Below, piece by piece: positions 43,587 through 52,734 of a stretch of DNA of 64,000 nucleotides. A program made the translations under genes and the position numbers. The stretch comes from Acinetobacter rudis (lineage in GTDB: Bacteria; Pseudomonadota; Gammaproteobacteria; Pseudomonadales; Moraxellaceae), in contig NZ_JAVIDR010000020.1 in NCBI RefSeq assembly GCF_031157835.1, positions 1-64,000 of the forward strand. Reading direction: 5' to 3'. The notes below the pieces were generated by a model that was not told the origin of the DNA, searched no databases, and worked only from the letters and a program-made list of their open reading frames with translations. Every line of letters begins with the position of its first letter. Positions within the stretch are counted from its first letter, which is position 1.

Positions 43587-45857
43587 ATGAATACATATTT
43601 TAAAAAAAATGCCATTACTCAAGCAATTTACACAACTGTTTTATGGGCAGTATGTTGTCCAGTGGCATTTGCAGAAACGACTTCCAATCCTGAGTTGGTG
43701 CAGTTACCTACAATCACTGTTTATGCCCAAAGCATTGACGATCAACCGCAAGGTGAAATAACTGAAGGAACTGGTCGCTTTAAGGCAAAATCATCTCGTG
43801 CCTCTTCAAGATTAAAACTAGATATTAAGGAAACACCACAATCAGTGAGTGTGGTCACTCGTGAGCAGATTGAACAACGGAATTTAAATATTATTGATGA
43901 TGTTTTGGATGCTACACCTGGGATCTTTGTTACTAAACTTGATAGTGAGCGTTCTAGTTATTATGCACGTGGTTATCAGGTGAATAATCAACAAATAGAC
44001 GGATTACCCATTGCAGATAATGCACCACGAACGGATAGTTTTTTCTTTGATCGTGTTGAAGTGATTAAAGGTGCCTCAGGGTTAACAGGTTCTACGGGTG
44101 ATCCATCTGCCACAATTAATATGATTCGCAAACGTCCAATGAAAGAGTTTGCTGGTTATGCTGCGACCTCTATTGGTAGCTGGGATACCATTCGTACTGA
44201 AGCAGATGTTTCTATTCCTTTAACTCAAGATGGCCGAGTAAGAAGCCGTCTGATGGGAGCTTATCGCGATGGTGACTCCTATATGGATTATTATTCCCTA
44301 CAATCTGTTGCTGCGATGGCAATCGTTGAGGCAGATTTGACTGATAAACTTACAGCTAGTTTGGGTTTCCAATATCAAGAAAATAAGCCTCAAGGTTCAA
44401 CTTGGGGCACAGTGCCTTATTGGTATGCAGATGGGCGTTTGGCTAACTTGCCTCGTAATTTTAGTTTAGCCAATAGCTGGAATACTATTAATGAAAGTGA
44501 CCGTACTGTACTGGCTGATTTAACTTATCGCTTTGATAATGACTGGATGATAAAAGCAGCAGCAACTTATTCTTTTTCTAAAAGCTTTTGGTTGATGTCT
44601 TATGGTGGTAGTGGTTTTCCTAAACAAGATGGTACAGGGATCGGAGTTTGGAGTACTGTTTATCCCACAACGGAGTCAAAAAAAACCAGTCTTGAGTTAT
44701 ATGCGAGTGGTCCATTTCAATTATTTGATCGTCAACATGAGTTAGTTATTGGTGCTAGTGGCTTTCATCTGAGTAGTGATTCGCCCTCAGGAATGCTATT
44801 CGGTAAGGCCAGTGATCAATTAACTTGTACTAAAAAAATTAATGACACCAGTACAATTCCAAGTACAAATATTGGCGACAACTGTGTAATTAATGATTGG
44901 CATACTTGGGATGGTAATGCGACTAATAAACCTGATTATATGGTGATACCAGCAGATAAAGACAAAACTCAACGCAATTATGGCTTATATTCAACCTTAC
45001 GTTTAAATATTACAGATCCTTTAAAAGTTATTATTGGTGGGCGACAAAGTTATTATAAAGCCAGTAATGGCAATAAAGCTGATATTGAGCAAGATAAATT
45101 TACGCCATATTTTGGTGTGACTTATGCTTTAAATGACCAATATACAGCTTATGCAAGTTATACGGATATGTTTAATCCAAGTAAAAAAAAGGATAGATAT
45201 AATAACTACTTAGAACCAGAAGTAGGAAAAAGTTACGAGTTGGGGATAAAAGGGACTTTCTTTGACGATAAATTATTAGCAACAGCTGCGGCATTTTGGT
45301 CTCAAAAGGAAAATGTTGCAATCAAAGATGAGGATGCAATTGCCAAAGGAATTAAGGTGGATGGTACTGATCCAATGATGTCCTCTGGTTCTGGTCTAGA
45401 TATTAATGGTTTTGAAATTGAGGCAGTGGGAGAGATATTGCCGCATTGGAATATAACTGCTGGGTATACCTATGTGAATAGCGTAAGCTCTGCCGATGTT
45501 GCAGCCTCAACCACGATTCCTCAAAATCAAGTGAAGTTTTTTAGTCAATTTAATTTACCCAGTTCTTTGTGGCAAGGTGCTGAAAAATTGAGTATTGGAG
45601 TAGGGGTAAATTGGCAAAGTGATTTAGTTAAAAACCTAACCAAGTCTGCACCTCAGGGCAGTGATGGAATCATGCGCCAAGATGCATATTTCTTAGCCAA
45701 TGCACAAGTGAATTATAAATTTAATGATATGGTTTCCACGGGATTACAGGTGACAAACTTATTTGACAAAGAATATTATCAGAATATTGGTTTTTATAAT
45801 GGTGTCTACTGGGGGGAGCCACGTAAAGTGACATTCACCTTGCGTACACGTTTTTAA
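43587..45857 (+). CDS. TonB-dependent siderophore receptor
   Basis: This outer membrane beta-barrel imports a ferric siderophore. The 756-residue product has a signal peptide (residues 1-29, cleavage after AFA), a TonB-box-like LPTITVYA near 43-50, and a plug domain with KETPQSVSVVTREQIEQRNL near 82-101 in parts, YYARGYQVNNQQIDGLPI and FDRVEVIKGASGLTGSTGDPSATINMIRKRP (about 150-180). The barrel ends in a C-terminal Phe (TLRTRF). It looks like the FhuE/FpvA/PupB group (hydroxamate or mixed siderophores). No siderophore biosynthesis genes are near, so it may take foreign siderophores. A Fur box precedes it. Confidence 0.92.
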   Translation: MNTYFKKNAITQAIYTTVLWAVCCPVAFAETTSNPELVQLPTITVYAQSIDDQPQGEITEGTGRFKAKSSRASSRLKLDIKETPQSVSVVTREQIEQRNLNIIDDVLDATPGIFVTKLDSERSSYYARGYQVNNQQIDGLPIADNAPRTDSFFFDRVEVIKGASGLTGSTGDPSATINMIRKRPMKEFAGYAATSIGSWDTIRTEADVSIPLTQDGRVRSRLMGAYRDGDSYMDYYSLQSVAAMAIVEADLTDKLTASLGFQYQENKPQGSTWGTVPYWYADGRLANLPRNFSLANSWNTINESDRTVLADLTYRFDNDWMIKAAATYSFSKSFWLMSYGGSGFPKQDGTGIGVWSTVYPTTESKKTSLELYASGPFQLFDRQHELVIGASGFHLSSDSPSGMLFGKASDQLTCTKKINDTSTIPSTNIGDNCVINDWHTWDGNATNKPDYMVIPADKDKTQRNYGLYSTLRLNITDPLKVIIGGRQSYYKASNGNKADIEQDKFTPYFGVTYALNDQYTAYASYTDMFNPSKKKDRYNNYLEPEVGKSYELGIKGTFFDDKLLATAAAFWSQKENVAIKDEDAIAKGIKVDGTDPMMSSGSGLDINGFEIEAVGEILPHWNITAGYTYVNSVSSADVAASTTIPQNQVKFFSQFNLPSSLWQGAEKLSIGVGVNWQSDLVKNLTKSAPQGSDGIMRQDAYFLANAQVNYKFNDMVSTGLQVTNLFDKEYYQNIGFYNGVYWGEPRKVTFTLRTRF

Positions 45858-45863
45858 GTCAGA

Positions 45864-46904
45864 TTAACAATAATATTCCTGCTGAAAGCAGGCAATCAAT
45901 TCTGGTGGAACTCGGATTGTTTGCGCATTATTTCGCATATATAACTCGCCCTTATAATAAAGAGGGCGGTCTGCTTTGTTACATTGAAAAACCAATATTG
46001 TTTTACCTTCGATTTGAATATCCTCCAAAGTGGTGTAAATATTGGAGCGTTTTTGGCTTTCATGAGCAAGCTTATCTAGGAGACCTCTTTTCATTAGGTC
46101 TAATGAACCTTGAAAATGTTCATGAAGTTCTTGTTCAATACCTATAATACTTTGGTCATCTGCTATACCTATAAACACATAGCCTTTACGTGTATTCATA
46201 AATGCAAAACAAGCTTTAATCCATGTATCAGATTTTTTATTGCTCAGTAAGTCAGTTGTGCGTTGTTTAAACTCAATACGGTTATTTTCATTCTGAGCAA
46301 TTAATCGTTGGTATTTTTCAGCTAGGCTTTGTTGTTGATATTGCGAGAGAGTATGTTGAATTTTAGCAAGAGAACGGTAAGCAGAGGCGCTTTCTAAATT
46401 ATCAATGTCTTGCCAACGATAAAGTAATTTATTTTTTTGTTGAATGTTAATATTTGGATCATGCAGGAATTCTATACTGTGTTGTAATGAGGCATAGATT
46501 TCATGGTAAATACCATGGGATGAGTTGGGAAGTGCTATTTTTTGAAAGAGATCGTAAATATGGTCAATTTTTTTTTGGATGTGCAGTGGATCTTGATAAA
46601 AACTAAAATATTTAAATTCATTTAAAATTTGAGTATAGGGTCGATGAAAAGAGGCGGGAAATAATTCTTTGGCAGGTATTTTTATATACTTTTCAATGCG
46701 CTGATAATAATAACTTAGGGTAGGGTACTCAGAATAATGGCTGCAATTTATGTCCGTCCGTGCCATTAAATCAATTGTTGTATAGGCTTGAAAAAACAAC
46801 AAAGTTTGGATCTCTTTATATTTAAGGGGTTGATCCTGCCAATGCCTCTCTAGATATTCATTAAATATCTTGAACTTATTTGCTAGATAGTGGTTTAGGT
46901 CCAT
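45864..46904 (-). CDS. AlbA_2 / Schlafen-type putative DNA-binding protein with novel N-terminal domain
   Basis: The 346-residue product has a C-terminal AlbA_2 (divergent AAA-4/Schlafen-like) domain from about residue 200: ENNRIEFKQR with E211, CFAFMNTRKGYVFIGIADDQSIIGI at 232-256 in parts, and the closing GELYMRNNAQTIRVPPEL. Residues 1-195 are mostly helical and Tyr/Gln/Leu-rich and I do not recognise them. AlbA_2 domains occur in regulators, in tRNA/DNA-cutting Schlafen relatives and in defence proteins. The gene stops seven bases from the convergent receptor stop with no terminator visible. No defence neighbours are present. Function open. Confidence 0.75.
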   Translation of the reverse strand: MDLNHYLANKFKIFNEYLERHWQDQPLKYKEIQTLLFFQAYTTIDLMARTDINCSHYSEYPTLSYYYQRIEKYIKIPAKELFPASFHRPYTQILNEFKYFSFYQDPLHIQKKIDHIYDLFQKIALPNSSHGIYHEIYASLQHSIEFLHDPNINIQQKNKLLYRWQDIDNLESASAYRSLAKIQHTLSQYQQQSLAEKYQRLIAQNENNRIEFKQRTTDLLSNKKSDTWIKACFAFMNTRKGYVFIGIADDQSIIGIEQELHEHFQGSLDLMKRGLLDKLAHESQKRSNIYTTLEDIQIEGKTILVFQCNKADRPLYYKGELYMRNNAQTIRVPPELIACFQQEYYC

Positions 46905-47074
46905 AAGTAATACCTAAATACAAACCATTTAAAATGGTGTCCAATTTTTATCTAAAGCATAGCATTGCTTTAAGTATTCTAGATGACAGTTTTTTGACTA
47001 AAAATATCTGAGTTCCGAATAAGAAAATGACGATGTAGCCATAATGGTATACATCGTCCAATTGAGTGAATTTT

Positions 47075-47731
47075 TTAAGGTAAAATACTAATGATTTTTT
47101 CACGTTGTAGGCGAGATTTAGGTAGAGGAGCGTTAAAATCTTGCTCACTACGATAACCAAGTGCAACGATAACACTTGGTTTAAGCCCCTGTTCTGTGAG
47201 TTTTAATTCCTGTGTCAAAATCTCAGCATTAAATCCACCAATAGGGGTTGCATCAATACCTTGTACGGCAGCAGCCAATAATAGTTGACCCAAGGCAATA
47301 AAGGTTTGGTTTTCTGTCCAACGCGAAACATCCCCTTGCACTTGTCGATAATAGTCAACATAGAATGCACGGCTATTCATTTGGTTTTGTTGCACTTGTT
47401 GATCTTTAAACCGACCATCTTGCGCTTCTTTATTAATAATATTGCTTAAATGTTCTTGATTAATATCGGTTTTACTGCAAAACACAATAGTGTGAGATGC
47501 ATTTAAAACTTTAGGGGCATTATAAGCATAATCACCGACTAAAGCTGTCGCAATACGTTGTTTTGCGGAGTCTGTCGCTGCAACAAAAAAATGCCAGGGT
47601 TGGATATTAATAGAGGAAGGGGTAAGTTTTAAAACTTCAAGTAGTTGATCAAACTCAGGCTGTGGAATGACTTTACTTGCATCATAAGCCTTGGTGGTAT
47701 AACGCTGCTGTAGTACTTTAAGTAAATCCAT
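47075..47731 (-). CDS. nfsB: Oxygen-insensitive NAD(P)H nitroreductase
   Basis: The 218-residue product closely resembles E. coli NfsB (217), an FMN enzyme that reduces nitroaromatics, quinones and flavins. Matching features: the N-terminal RYTTKAYDASK near 10-20 for FMN phosphate binding, TPSSINIQPWHFFVAAT near 37-53, ASHTIVFCSKTDI near 87-99, IALGQLLLAAAVQGIDATPIGGF near 148-170 and the C-terminal DFNAPLPKSRL. It stands alone; 170 bases separate it from the AlbA_2 gene. Such enzymes activate nitrofuran and nitroimidazole drugs; this is known of the family. Confidence 0.92.
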   Translation of the reverse strand: MDLLKVLQQRYTTKAYDASKVIPQPEFDQLLEVLKLTPSSINIQPWHFFVAATDSAKQRIATALVGDYAYNAPKVLNASHTIVFCSKTDINQEHLSNIINKEAQDGRFKDQQVQQNQMNSRAFYVDYYRQVQGDVSRWTENQTFIALGQLLLAAAVQGIDATPIGGFNAEILTQELKLTEQGLKPSVIVALGYRSEQDFNAPLPKSRLQREKIISILP

Positions 47732-47829
47732 GATTCATTATATAAATAACTAAGAAAGCTTAAGTATAGCCAATTTATCTACATACGATAGACAACATAT
47801 CAAGTTTTTCGAAGCGAAATATTGCGGTC

Positions 47830-48546
47830 TTAGAACATAAAGTGATGCATCACCCATTCACCCTCGTCATTGACTTCCAAAATTTCAGCACTTTGTGTTG
47901 ACATGCGCCAATCGCCAAGTACGATGCGAAATTTTTGATCAATTTGATGAACCATTGGGCGATGTGTATGGCCATGAATTAATACATCACACTGACTGAG
48001 AGCCTTTTGTACTGCTGCTGGGTGAACATCCATAATGTTAGCCATTTTTTCTTGTTGAGCAGCTTGACTCTGTTTGCGTAAATTATTGGCTAGTTTTTTG
48101 CGAAAGCTTAATGGTGTGTTACGTAACACATTTAAAACAAAGGGATTTCGAATAAACTTCTTGAAACGCTGGTAAGAGCGGTCATCCGTACAAAGTGCAT
48201 CACCATGTTCTAAACGGAAACATGTTGAGCCTAGGGTGAGATAGGCAATTTCGGGTAATAATATGCCATTAAATTGTTGTAAGAACTTTGTACCTAAAAC
48301 AAAATCACGATTACCTGCTTGAAAATATACTTGATTGCCGCGTGCGTGGAATTGCTGTAATGCGGTGACGATTGGTTTTATCCATTCTTCATCATTATCA
48401 TCGCCTAACCAAGCATTAAACCAATCACCCAAAATATAGAGTTGAGTATTACGGTCAGCGTAGTCTACAAGCAAATCTAAAAACCCCCGAATGAATCGAG
48501 GGTAGTTTTCAGATAAGTGCAGATCTGATATAAACAGATAAGTCAC
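47830..48546 (-). CDS. lpxH: UDP-2,3-diacylglucosamine diphosphatase
   Basis: LpxH makes lipid X in lipid A synthesis, peripheral at the inner membrane. The 238-residue product has the calcineurin-type metal motifs: SDLHL near residues 7-11, GDWFNAWLGDD near 40-50, AGNRDF near 78-83 with the Asn, and HGHTHRP near 195-201. Length fits E. coli LpxH (240). It is 18 bases downstream of ppiB on the same strand and probably in one operon with it, an arrangement also known from other Gammaproteobacteria. Confidence 0.95.
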   Translation of the reverse strand: MTYLFISDLHLSENYPRFIRGFLDLLVDYADRNTQLYILGDWFNAWLGDDNDEEWIKPIVTALQQFHARGNQVYFQAGNRDFVLGTKFLQQFNGILLPEIAYLTLGSTCFRLEHGDALCTDDRSYQRFKKFIRNPFVLNVLRNTPLSFRKKLANNLRKQSQAAQQEKMANIMDVHPAAVQKALSQCDVLIHGHTHRPMVHQIDQKFRIVLGDWRMSTQSAEILEVNDEGEWVMHHFMF

Positions 48547-48564
48547 TAATAATCCAAATGAAAA

Positions 48565-49074
48565 TTATTCTGAGATGATTTTAGCAGATTCAATAACAAT
48601 GTTCTCTAAAGGTACGTCTGCATGATAACCACGGTTACCAGTGCGAACACCTTTGATTGCTTCTACTACATCCATACCTTCAACCACTTTACCAAACACA
48701 GCATAACCCCAACCTTGAGCAGTTTTACCTGAGTGGTTAAGAAAAGCATTATTGCTTACGTTGATAAAGAATTGTGCAGATGCAGAATGTGGTGCTTGAG
48801 TACGTGCCATCGCAATTGTACCAATATCATTGCTTAAGCCATTGTCTGCTTCGTTTTCAATAGAGTCACGAGTTGTTTTCTCTTTGAAGTTTTCATCCAT
48901 GCCACCGCCTTGTACCATAAAGCCATCGATAACACGGTGGAAAATTACGCCATCATAAAAACCATCACGAACATATTCTAAAAAGTTTGCTGCAGTAATT
49001 GGTGCTTTTTCTGAATTGAGTTCAAGAACGATACGTCCTTTGTTGGTATTTAATTCGACTTGAGGAAAACTCAT
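48565..49074 (-). CDS. ppiB: Peptidyl-prolyl cis-trans isomerase (cyclophilin, PpiB type)
   Basis: This cytoplasmic cyclophilin speeds proline isomerisation during folding. The 169-residue product has [43 protein letters not shown] (in parts, about 29-56), the active-site region [20 protein letters not shown] near 91-110 and [15 protein letters not shown] near 126-140. No signal peptide is present with the start at 49074, which follows AGGAGATTATAG. A longer reading from 49155 would add 27 non-family residues. Divergent from glnS, followed by lpxH. Confidence 0.94.
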   Translation of the reverse strand: MSFPQVELNTNKGRIVLELNSEKAPITAANFLEYVRDGFYDGVIFHRVIDGFMVQGGGMDENFKEKTTRDSIENEADNGLSNDIGTIAMARTQAPHSASAQFFINVSNNAFLNHSGKTAQGWGYAVFGKVVEGMDVVEAIKGVRTGNRGYHADVPLENIVIESAKIISE

Positions 49075-49234
49075 TCTATAATCTCCTAAACATAGCGAAA
49101 TGCCATGGGTTTTTCGGTTGTGAGAAGCATAAGCAAACTGTAAACTACAAGGCAAGCAAAAACGTTATTTTCTTTGTTAAAATGTTGAAATAATGTTTTT
49201 ATCTATTTTTTATTCAAGAAGTGATTAAGTAATT

Positions 49235-50956
49235 ATGAAGCCAAATGCTGTTGTTTCAGATTTGCCAATGAACCCGACATCCACATCTACACCTGTCGAT
49301 GCTCAGCAGCAAGAACAACAGGGTGGTTTGGATTTTATTCGTCAAGTGATTACCGATGATCTTAACGAAGGCAAGCACCAGTCTATTGTTACGCGTTTCC
49401 CACCTGAGCCAAATGGTTATCTACATATTGGTCATGTGAAAGCAATTTGCTTAAATTTTGGAATTGCACAAGAGTTTAATGGTAAATGTAATCTTCGTTT
49501 TGACGACACTAACCCTGATGCTGAAGAACAAGAATATGTCGATGGTATTGCGACAGATGTAAAATGGTTAGGTTTCAACTGGGAAGGTGAACCTTTATAT
49601 GCATCAAGCTACTTTGATCAATTACATGCTTGGGCTATTCAATTAATTAAACAAGGTGATGCTTATGTTGATTTGCAAACACCAGAGCAAATCAAATTAA
49701 ATCGTGGTTCTTTTGTAGAGGCGGGCACTAATTCACCTTATCGCGATGCGAGTGTTGAAGAAAACTTGGCACGTTTTGAACAAATGAATAACGGTGAGTT
49801 GGCAGAAGGTGCGGCAGTTCTTCGTGCAAAAATTGATATGGCAGCGGCAAACGTGCATATGCGTGATCCAATCATGTATCGTGTATTACATTCCGAACAT
49901 CATCAAACAGGTGATAAGTGGAAAATGTACCCAATGTACGACTATGCACATCCACTATCAGATGCAATTGAAGGGATTACCCATTCATTATGTACACTTG
50001 AGTTCCAAGATCACCGCCCTTTATATGATTGGTTTGTTGAGAAAGTTAAAGCACCTGCAGTACCGCACCAATATGAATCAAGCCGTTTAAACATCGACTA
50101 TACTATTACCTCTAAACGTAAGTTACGCCGTTTGGTTGAAGGTGGTTTTGTCAATGGTTGGGATGATCCACGTATGCCTACAGTGGTAGGAATGCGTCGT
50201 CGTGGTTTTACACCAGAAGGTTTACGTGATTTTTGTAAGCGTGTAGGTGTTTCAAAAACTGATGGTATTGTTGATGTTGCAATGCTTGAGTTTTCTATCC
50301 GTCAATCATTAGAAAATGCTGCAGCGCGTGGTATGGCTGTGTTAAATCCGTTGAAAGTCACTTTGACGAATTTACCAGAAGCATTAGAGCTTAAACATGC
50401 ACGTCATCCAAATGTAGATATGGGTGAACGCGTGATTCCACTCACTCAAGAAATTTATATTGATCGTAAAGATTTTGAAGAAGTACCTCCAAAAGGCTTT
50501 AAGCGTTTGACTACTGATGGTGAAGTGCGTTTACGTCATGCCTATGTCATTAAATGTGATGAAGTCATTAAAGATGCTGCTGGAGAAATAGTTGAATTGA
50601 AATGTTCAATTGATCCAGAGACTTTAGGTAAAAATCCAGAAGGTCGTAAGGTTAAAGGTGTGATTCACTGGGTATCTGCAACACAAGGGGTACCTGCTGA
50701 AGTACGTGTTTATGATCGACTATTCACTGAATCAAACCCTGAAACTGGGGATGATTTCTTAGCTAACTTAAATCCTGAATCGCTGAAAGTGGTACAAGCA
50801 GTAGTTGAACCTGCACTCGCTCAGGCACAGGCAGAAGATCGTTTCCAATTTGAACGTGAAGGCTATTTTGTTGCAGATCGTTATGATCACTGTGCTGATA
50901 AACCAGTATTTAACCGTATTCTCGATTTACGTGATAGCTTTAAACCTGGTAAATAA
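49235..50956 (+). CDS. glnS: Glutamine--tRNA ligase
   Basis: GlnS charges tRNA-Gln. The 573-residue product (E. coli 554) has the class I HIGH motif in [16 protein letters not shown] near residues 57-72, [17 protein letters not shown] near 89-105, and the KMSKS equivalent ITSKRKL near 290-296. The C-terminal beta-barrel anticodon domain follows, with [17 protein letters not shown]. An unusual Gln/Thr/Ser-rich lead of about 30 residues precedes the catalytic core. The ATG at 49235 lacks a good ribosome-binding site; ATG 49268 (residue 12) is an alternative. Ends at a clear terminator. Confidence 0.95.
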   Translation: MKPNAVVSDLPMNPTSTSTPVDAQQQEQQGGLDFIRQVITDDLNEGKHQSIVTRFPPEPNGYLHIGHVKAICLNFGIAQEFNGKCNLRFDDTNPDAEEQEYVDGIATDVKWLGFNWEGEPLYASSYFDQLHAWAIQLIKQGDAYVDLQTPEQIKLNRGSFVEAGTNSPYRDASVEENLARFEQMNNGELAEGAAVLRAKIDMAAANVHMRDPIMYRVLHSEHHQTGDKWKMYPMYDYAHPLSDAIEGITHSLCTLEFQDHRPLYDWFVEKVKAPAVPHQYESSRLNIDYTITSKRKLRRLVEGGFVNGWDDPRMPTVVGMRRRGFTPEGLRDFCKRVGVSKTDGIVDVAMLEFSIRQSLENAAARGMAVLNPLKVTLTNLPEALELKHARHPNVDMGERVIPLTQEIYIDRKDFEEVPPKGFKRLTTDGEVRLRHAYVIKCDEVIKDAAGEIVELKCSIDPETLGKNPEGRKVKGVIHWVSATQGVPAEVRVYDRLFTESNPETGDDFLANLNPESLKVVQAVVEPALAQAQAEDRFQFEREGYFVADRYDHCADKPVFNRILDLRDSFKPGK

Positions 50957-50974
50957 TCAAGCGCTATAATGTTT

Positions 50975-51010
50975 AAAAGCTCAGCCTATATAATGAGGCT
51001 GAGCTTTTTT
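50975..51010. terminator. Bidirectional terminator between glnS and ruvC
   Basis: 13-bp stem AAAAGCTCAGCCT / AGGCTGAGCTTTT with an 8-base loop, running into T6. Confidence 0.92.
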
Positions 51011-51046
51011 ATATGTAAAGTTAAAATAATTTTACATCGAAATAGT

Positions 51047-51592
51047 TCAGCGACGTCGGCTGCTATAACGACTACGCCCTCGGGCCATACCGCCTAAGGC
51101 ATTGAGTACAGCCATTTTACTCATACTACCAGAAGCATGCGCATGACAAATTGCAGCAGCCAAAGCATCTGCTGCATCGGCTTGAGGTCGAATAGTTAAA
51201 TTCAGCAGCTTCATTACCATCATTTGAACCTGCTCTTTATCAGCAGCACCATAACCGACAACAGATTGTTTGATCTGTCTTGCCGTATATTCTGCAACTT
51301 GCAGATCTAAATTGACTAAAGCGGCAATGGCTGCACCACGTGCTTGGCCAAGTTTTAATGCTGAGTCAGGATTTTGAGCCATGAAGACTTGTTCAACTGC
51401 GGCTTCAACAGGGCCGTGAAAACGTACAATACGGTCAACACCTGCAAAAATACGTTTTAGTCGCTCGGGCATGGCAGTAGTTTCGGTTTTGATTGTACCT
51501 GCATCAACAAAGCGTAAGGTCTGTCCATCTTTTTCTATGATGCCATAACCCGTCATACGTGAACCGGGGTCAATGCCAATAATTAAACTCAT
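51047..51592 (-). CDS. ruvC: Holliday junction endonuclease RuvC
   Basis: RuvC cleaves Holliday junctions with RuvAB during recombination. The 181-residue product (E. coli 173) has the catalytic acids in [15 protein letters not shown] (Asp near residue 7), [20 protein letters not shown] (Glu near 67) and the C-terminal [16 protein letters not shown] (two Asp near 140). It ends in a basic RSRYSSRRR tail. ruvA and ruvB are not adjacent, so ruvC is a single gene here. A 480-base gene-free stretch lies upstream. Confidence 0.95.
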   Translation of the reverse strand: MSLIIGIDPGSRMTGYGIIEKDGQTLRFVDAGTIKTETTAMPERLKRIFAGVDRIVRFHGPVEAAVEQVFMAQNPDSALKLGQARGAAIAALVNLDLQVAEYTARQIKQSVVGYGAADKEQVQMMVMKLLNLTIRPQADAADALAAAICHAHASGSMSKMAVLNALGGMARGRSRYSSRRR

Positions 51593-52073
51593 AATTGCTT
51601 TAAATCATTTATCTTGCGGCTATTGTTACATATAGAGTTATGACAGAGTGAAATTATTATTAAATTTGTCAAATCGATGTTATTTGTCTTTATCTAGAAC
51701 CAAAAGCCTTTGCGTGTTTTTAATTTTCTGCGCTTGTGTACTGCGTGATGATACAAATAATATGAAATAATAAAACATTGCCGATGATCTTTGTCAGTCT
51801 TTTGAGTATCTGTAGTGATATACAAAATCTGAATATATGGTTTAGTTCTAAAGTGAATGAAGTACAAGAAATAGCTTATTTGCTGTATTTCAATGGATTA
51901 GAAACAAAATATCAGCTGGATTATGAGTACTAATACTAAATTTAAAAAAAATTACTGCATAAACTATCGTAAATTGACTTGAATAATGAAAACATCGTAC
52001 CCATCATTGGAAGGAGCACTGTAAAAACCTTACAGTGTTATTTTTATTGCTATTTAGAGATGATGAAACCTTC
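51593..52073. other. 481-base gene-free region with structure upstream of fxsA
   Basis: Divergent spacer between ruvC and fxsA. It holds a 49-codon open frame (51784-51933, plus) without a ribosome-binding site, which I do not call a gene. It also holds a 21-base exact match (51906-51926) to part of the CoA-transferase gene (61792-61812), and a terminator-like hairpin at 52017-52045. A small RNA ending at that hairpin, or a long fxsA leader, would fit. Confidence 0.5.
52017..52045 (+). terminator. Terminator-like hairpin upstream of fxsA
   Basis: 8-bp stem CACTGTAA (52017-52024) / TTACAGTG (52030-52037) with a 5-base loop, then TTATTTTTATT. It lies 37 bases before the fxsA ATG, so it would end a leader transcript or a small RNA from the preceding gap. 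Confidence 0.6.
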
Positions 52074-52637
52074 ATGAAACTATTCCCAATTATTCTGATT
52101 GCGATTATTGCTGAAATTGCTGTATGGATTGGTGTTGCCCAATTTATCAGTGGTTGGTATGTGTTTTTCTGGTTTATTATCGCATTCTTCATTGGCCTAA
52201 ACATGATGCGTAGCAGTGCTGCTTCAATCATGCCGCAAATGCAACAAATGAAAATGACAGGTCAAATGAACGGAGATATTGCAGCAAATGGCAATATTTC
52301 TAAATTGATAGCAGGTTTCTTGTTAATGGTCCCAGGTTTAATCAGTGATGTTCTTGCTTTATTATTGCTTATCCCTGCGGTACAACGTTTATTCCGTAAT
52401 TTATTTTTACGCATGATTGCTCGACGTCAACAAGCAATGATGGAGAAAATGATGGGTGGAATGATGGGCAATATGGGGGGAGCTGCTGGACAAAACCCAT
52501 TTGAAGATTTAATGCGCCAAATGCAAAACCAACAACAGGGTGGCCGTTATCAAGATCCTAATATTATTGATGGTGAAGCACATGAGGTTGAGCCAGAACA
52601 TAAACAAATTACCATGAAAGACGTCAATCCCAAATAA
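52074..52637 (+). CDS. fxsA: FxsA family membrane protein
   Basis: The 187-residue product matches the FxsA family, whose E. coli member lessens F-plasmid exclusion of phage T7; its normal role is unknown. There are two adjacent hydrophobic helices at about residues 4-44 (IILIAIIAEIAVWIGVAQFI, YVFFWFIIAFFIGLNMM) and another at about 83-107 (GFLLMVPGLISDVLALLLLI), the last being the best conserved part of the family. The cytoplasmic tail from about 115 is rich in Met and Gln (MMEKMMGGMMGNMGG). I chose the ATG at 52074; an upstream GTG at 52035 would add 13 residues but lies inside the hairpin. Confidence 0.85.
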   Translation: MKLFPIILIAIIAEIAVWIGVAQFISGWYVFFWFIIAFFIGLNMMRSSAASIMPQMQQMKMTGQMNGDIAANGNISKLIAGFLLMVPGLISDVLALLLLIPAVQRLFRNLFLRMIARRQQAMMEKMMGGMMGNMGGAAGQNPFEDLMRQMQNQQQGGRYQDPNIIDGEAHEVEPEHKQITMKDVNPK

Positions 52638-52658
52638 TTGCCATGATTGAGATGAAAG

Positions 52659-52688
52659 GAGCTGAGAATGAAATCAGCTCTTTTTTTT
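52659..52688 (+). terminator. Intrinsic terminator after fxsA
   Basis: 7-bp stem GAGCTGA / TCAGCTC with an 8-base loop, then T8. Confidence 0.9.
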
Positions 52689-52734
52689 GTTTAAAGAACA
52701 AGTTATTTGATGAAATATAAGCGAGCTGCAAAAA

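Noticed and set aside
45864..46904. Anti-phage defence island around the AlbA_2 gene
   Set aside because: Neighbours are a siderophore receptor and nfsB; no nuclease, helicase, toxin-antitoxin or mobile genes accompany it.
51784..51933. 49-codon plus-strand frame in the ruvC-fxsA spacer
   Set aside because: No ribosome-binding site and no signal or domain pattern; kept only as context for the 21-base match.
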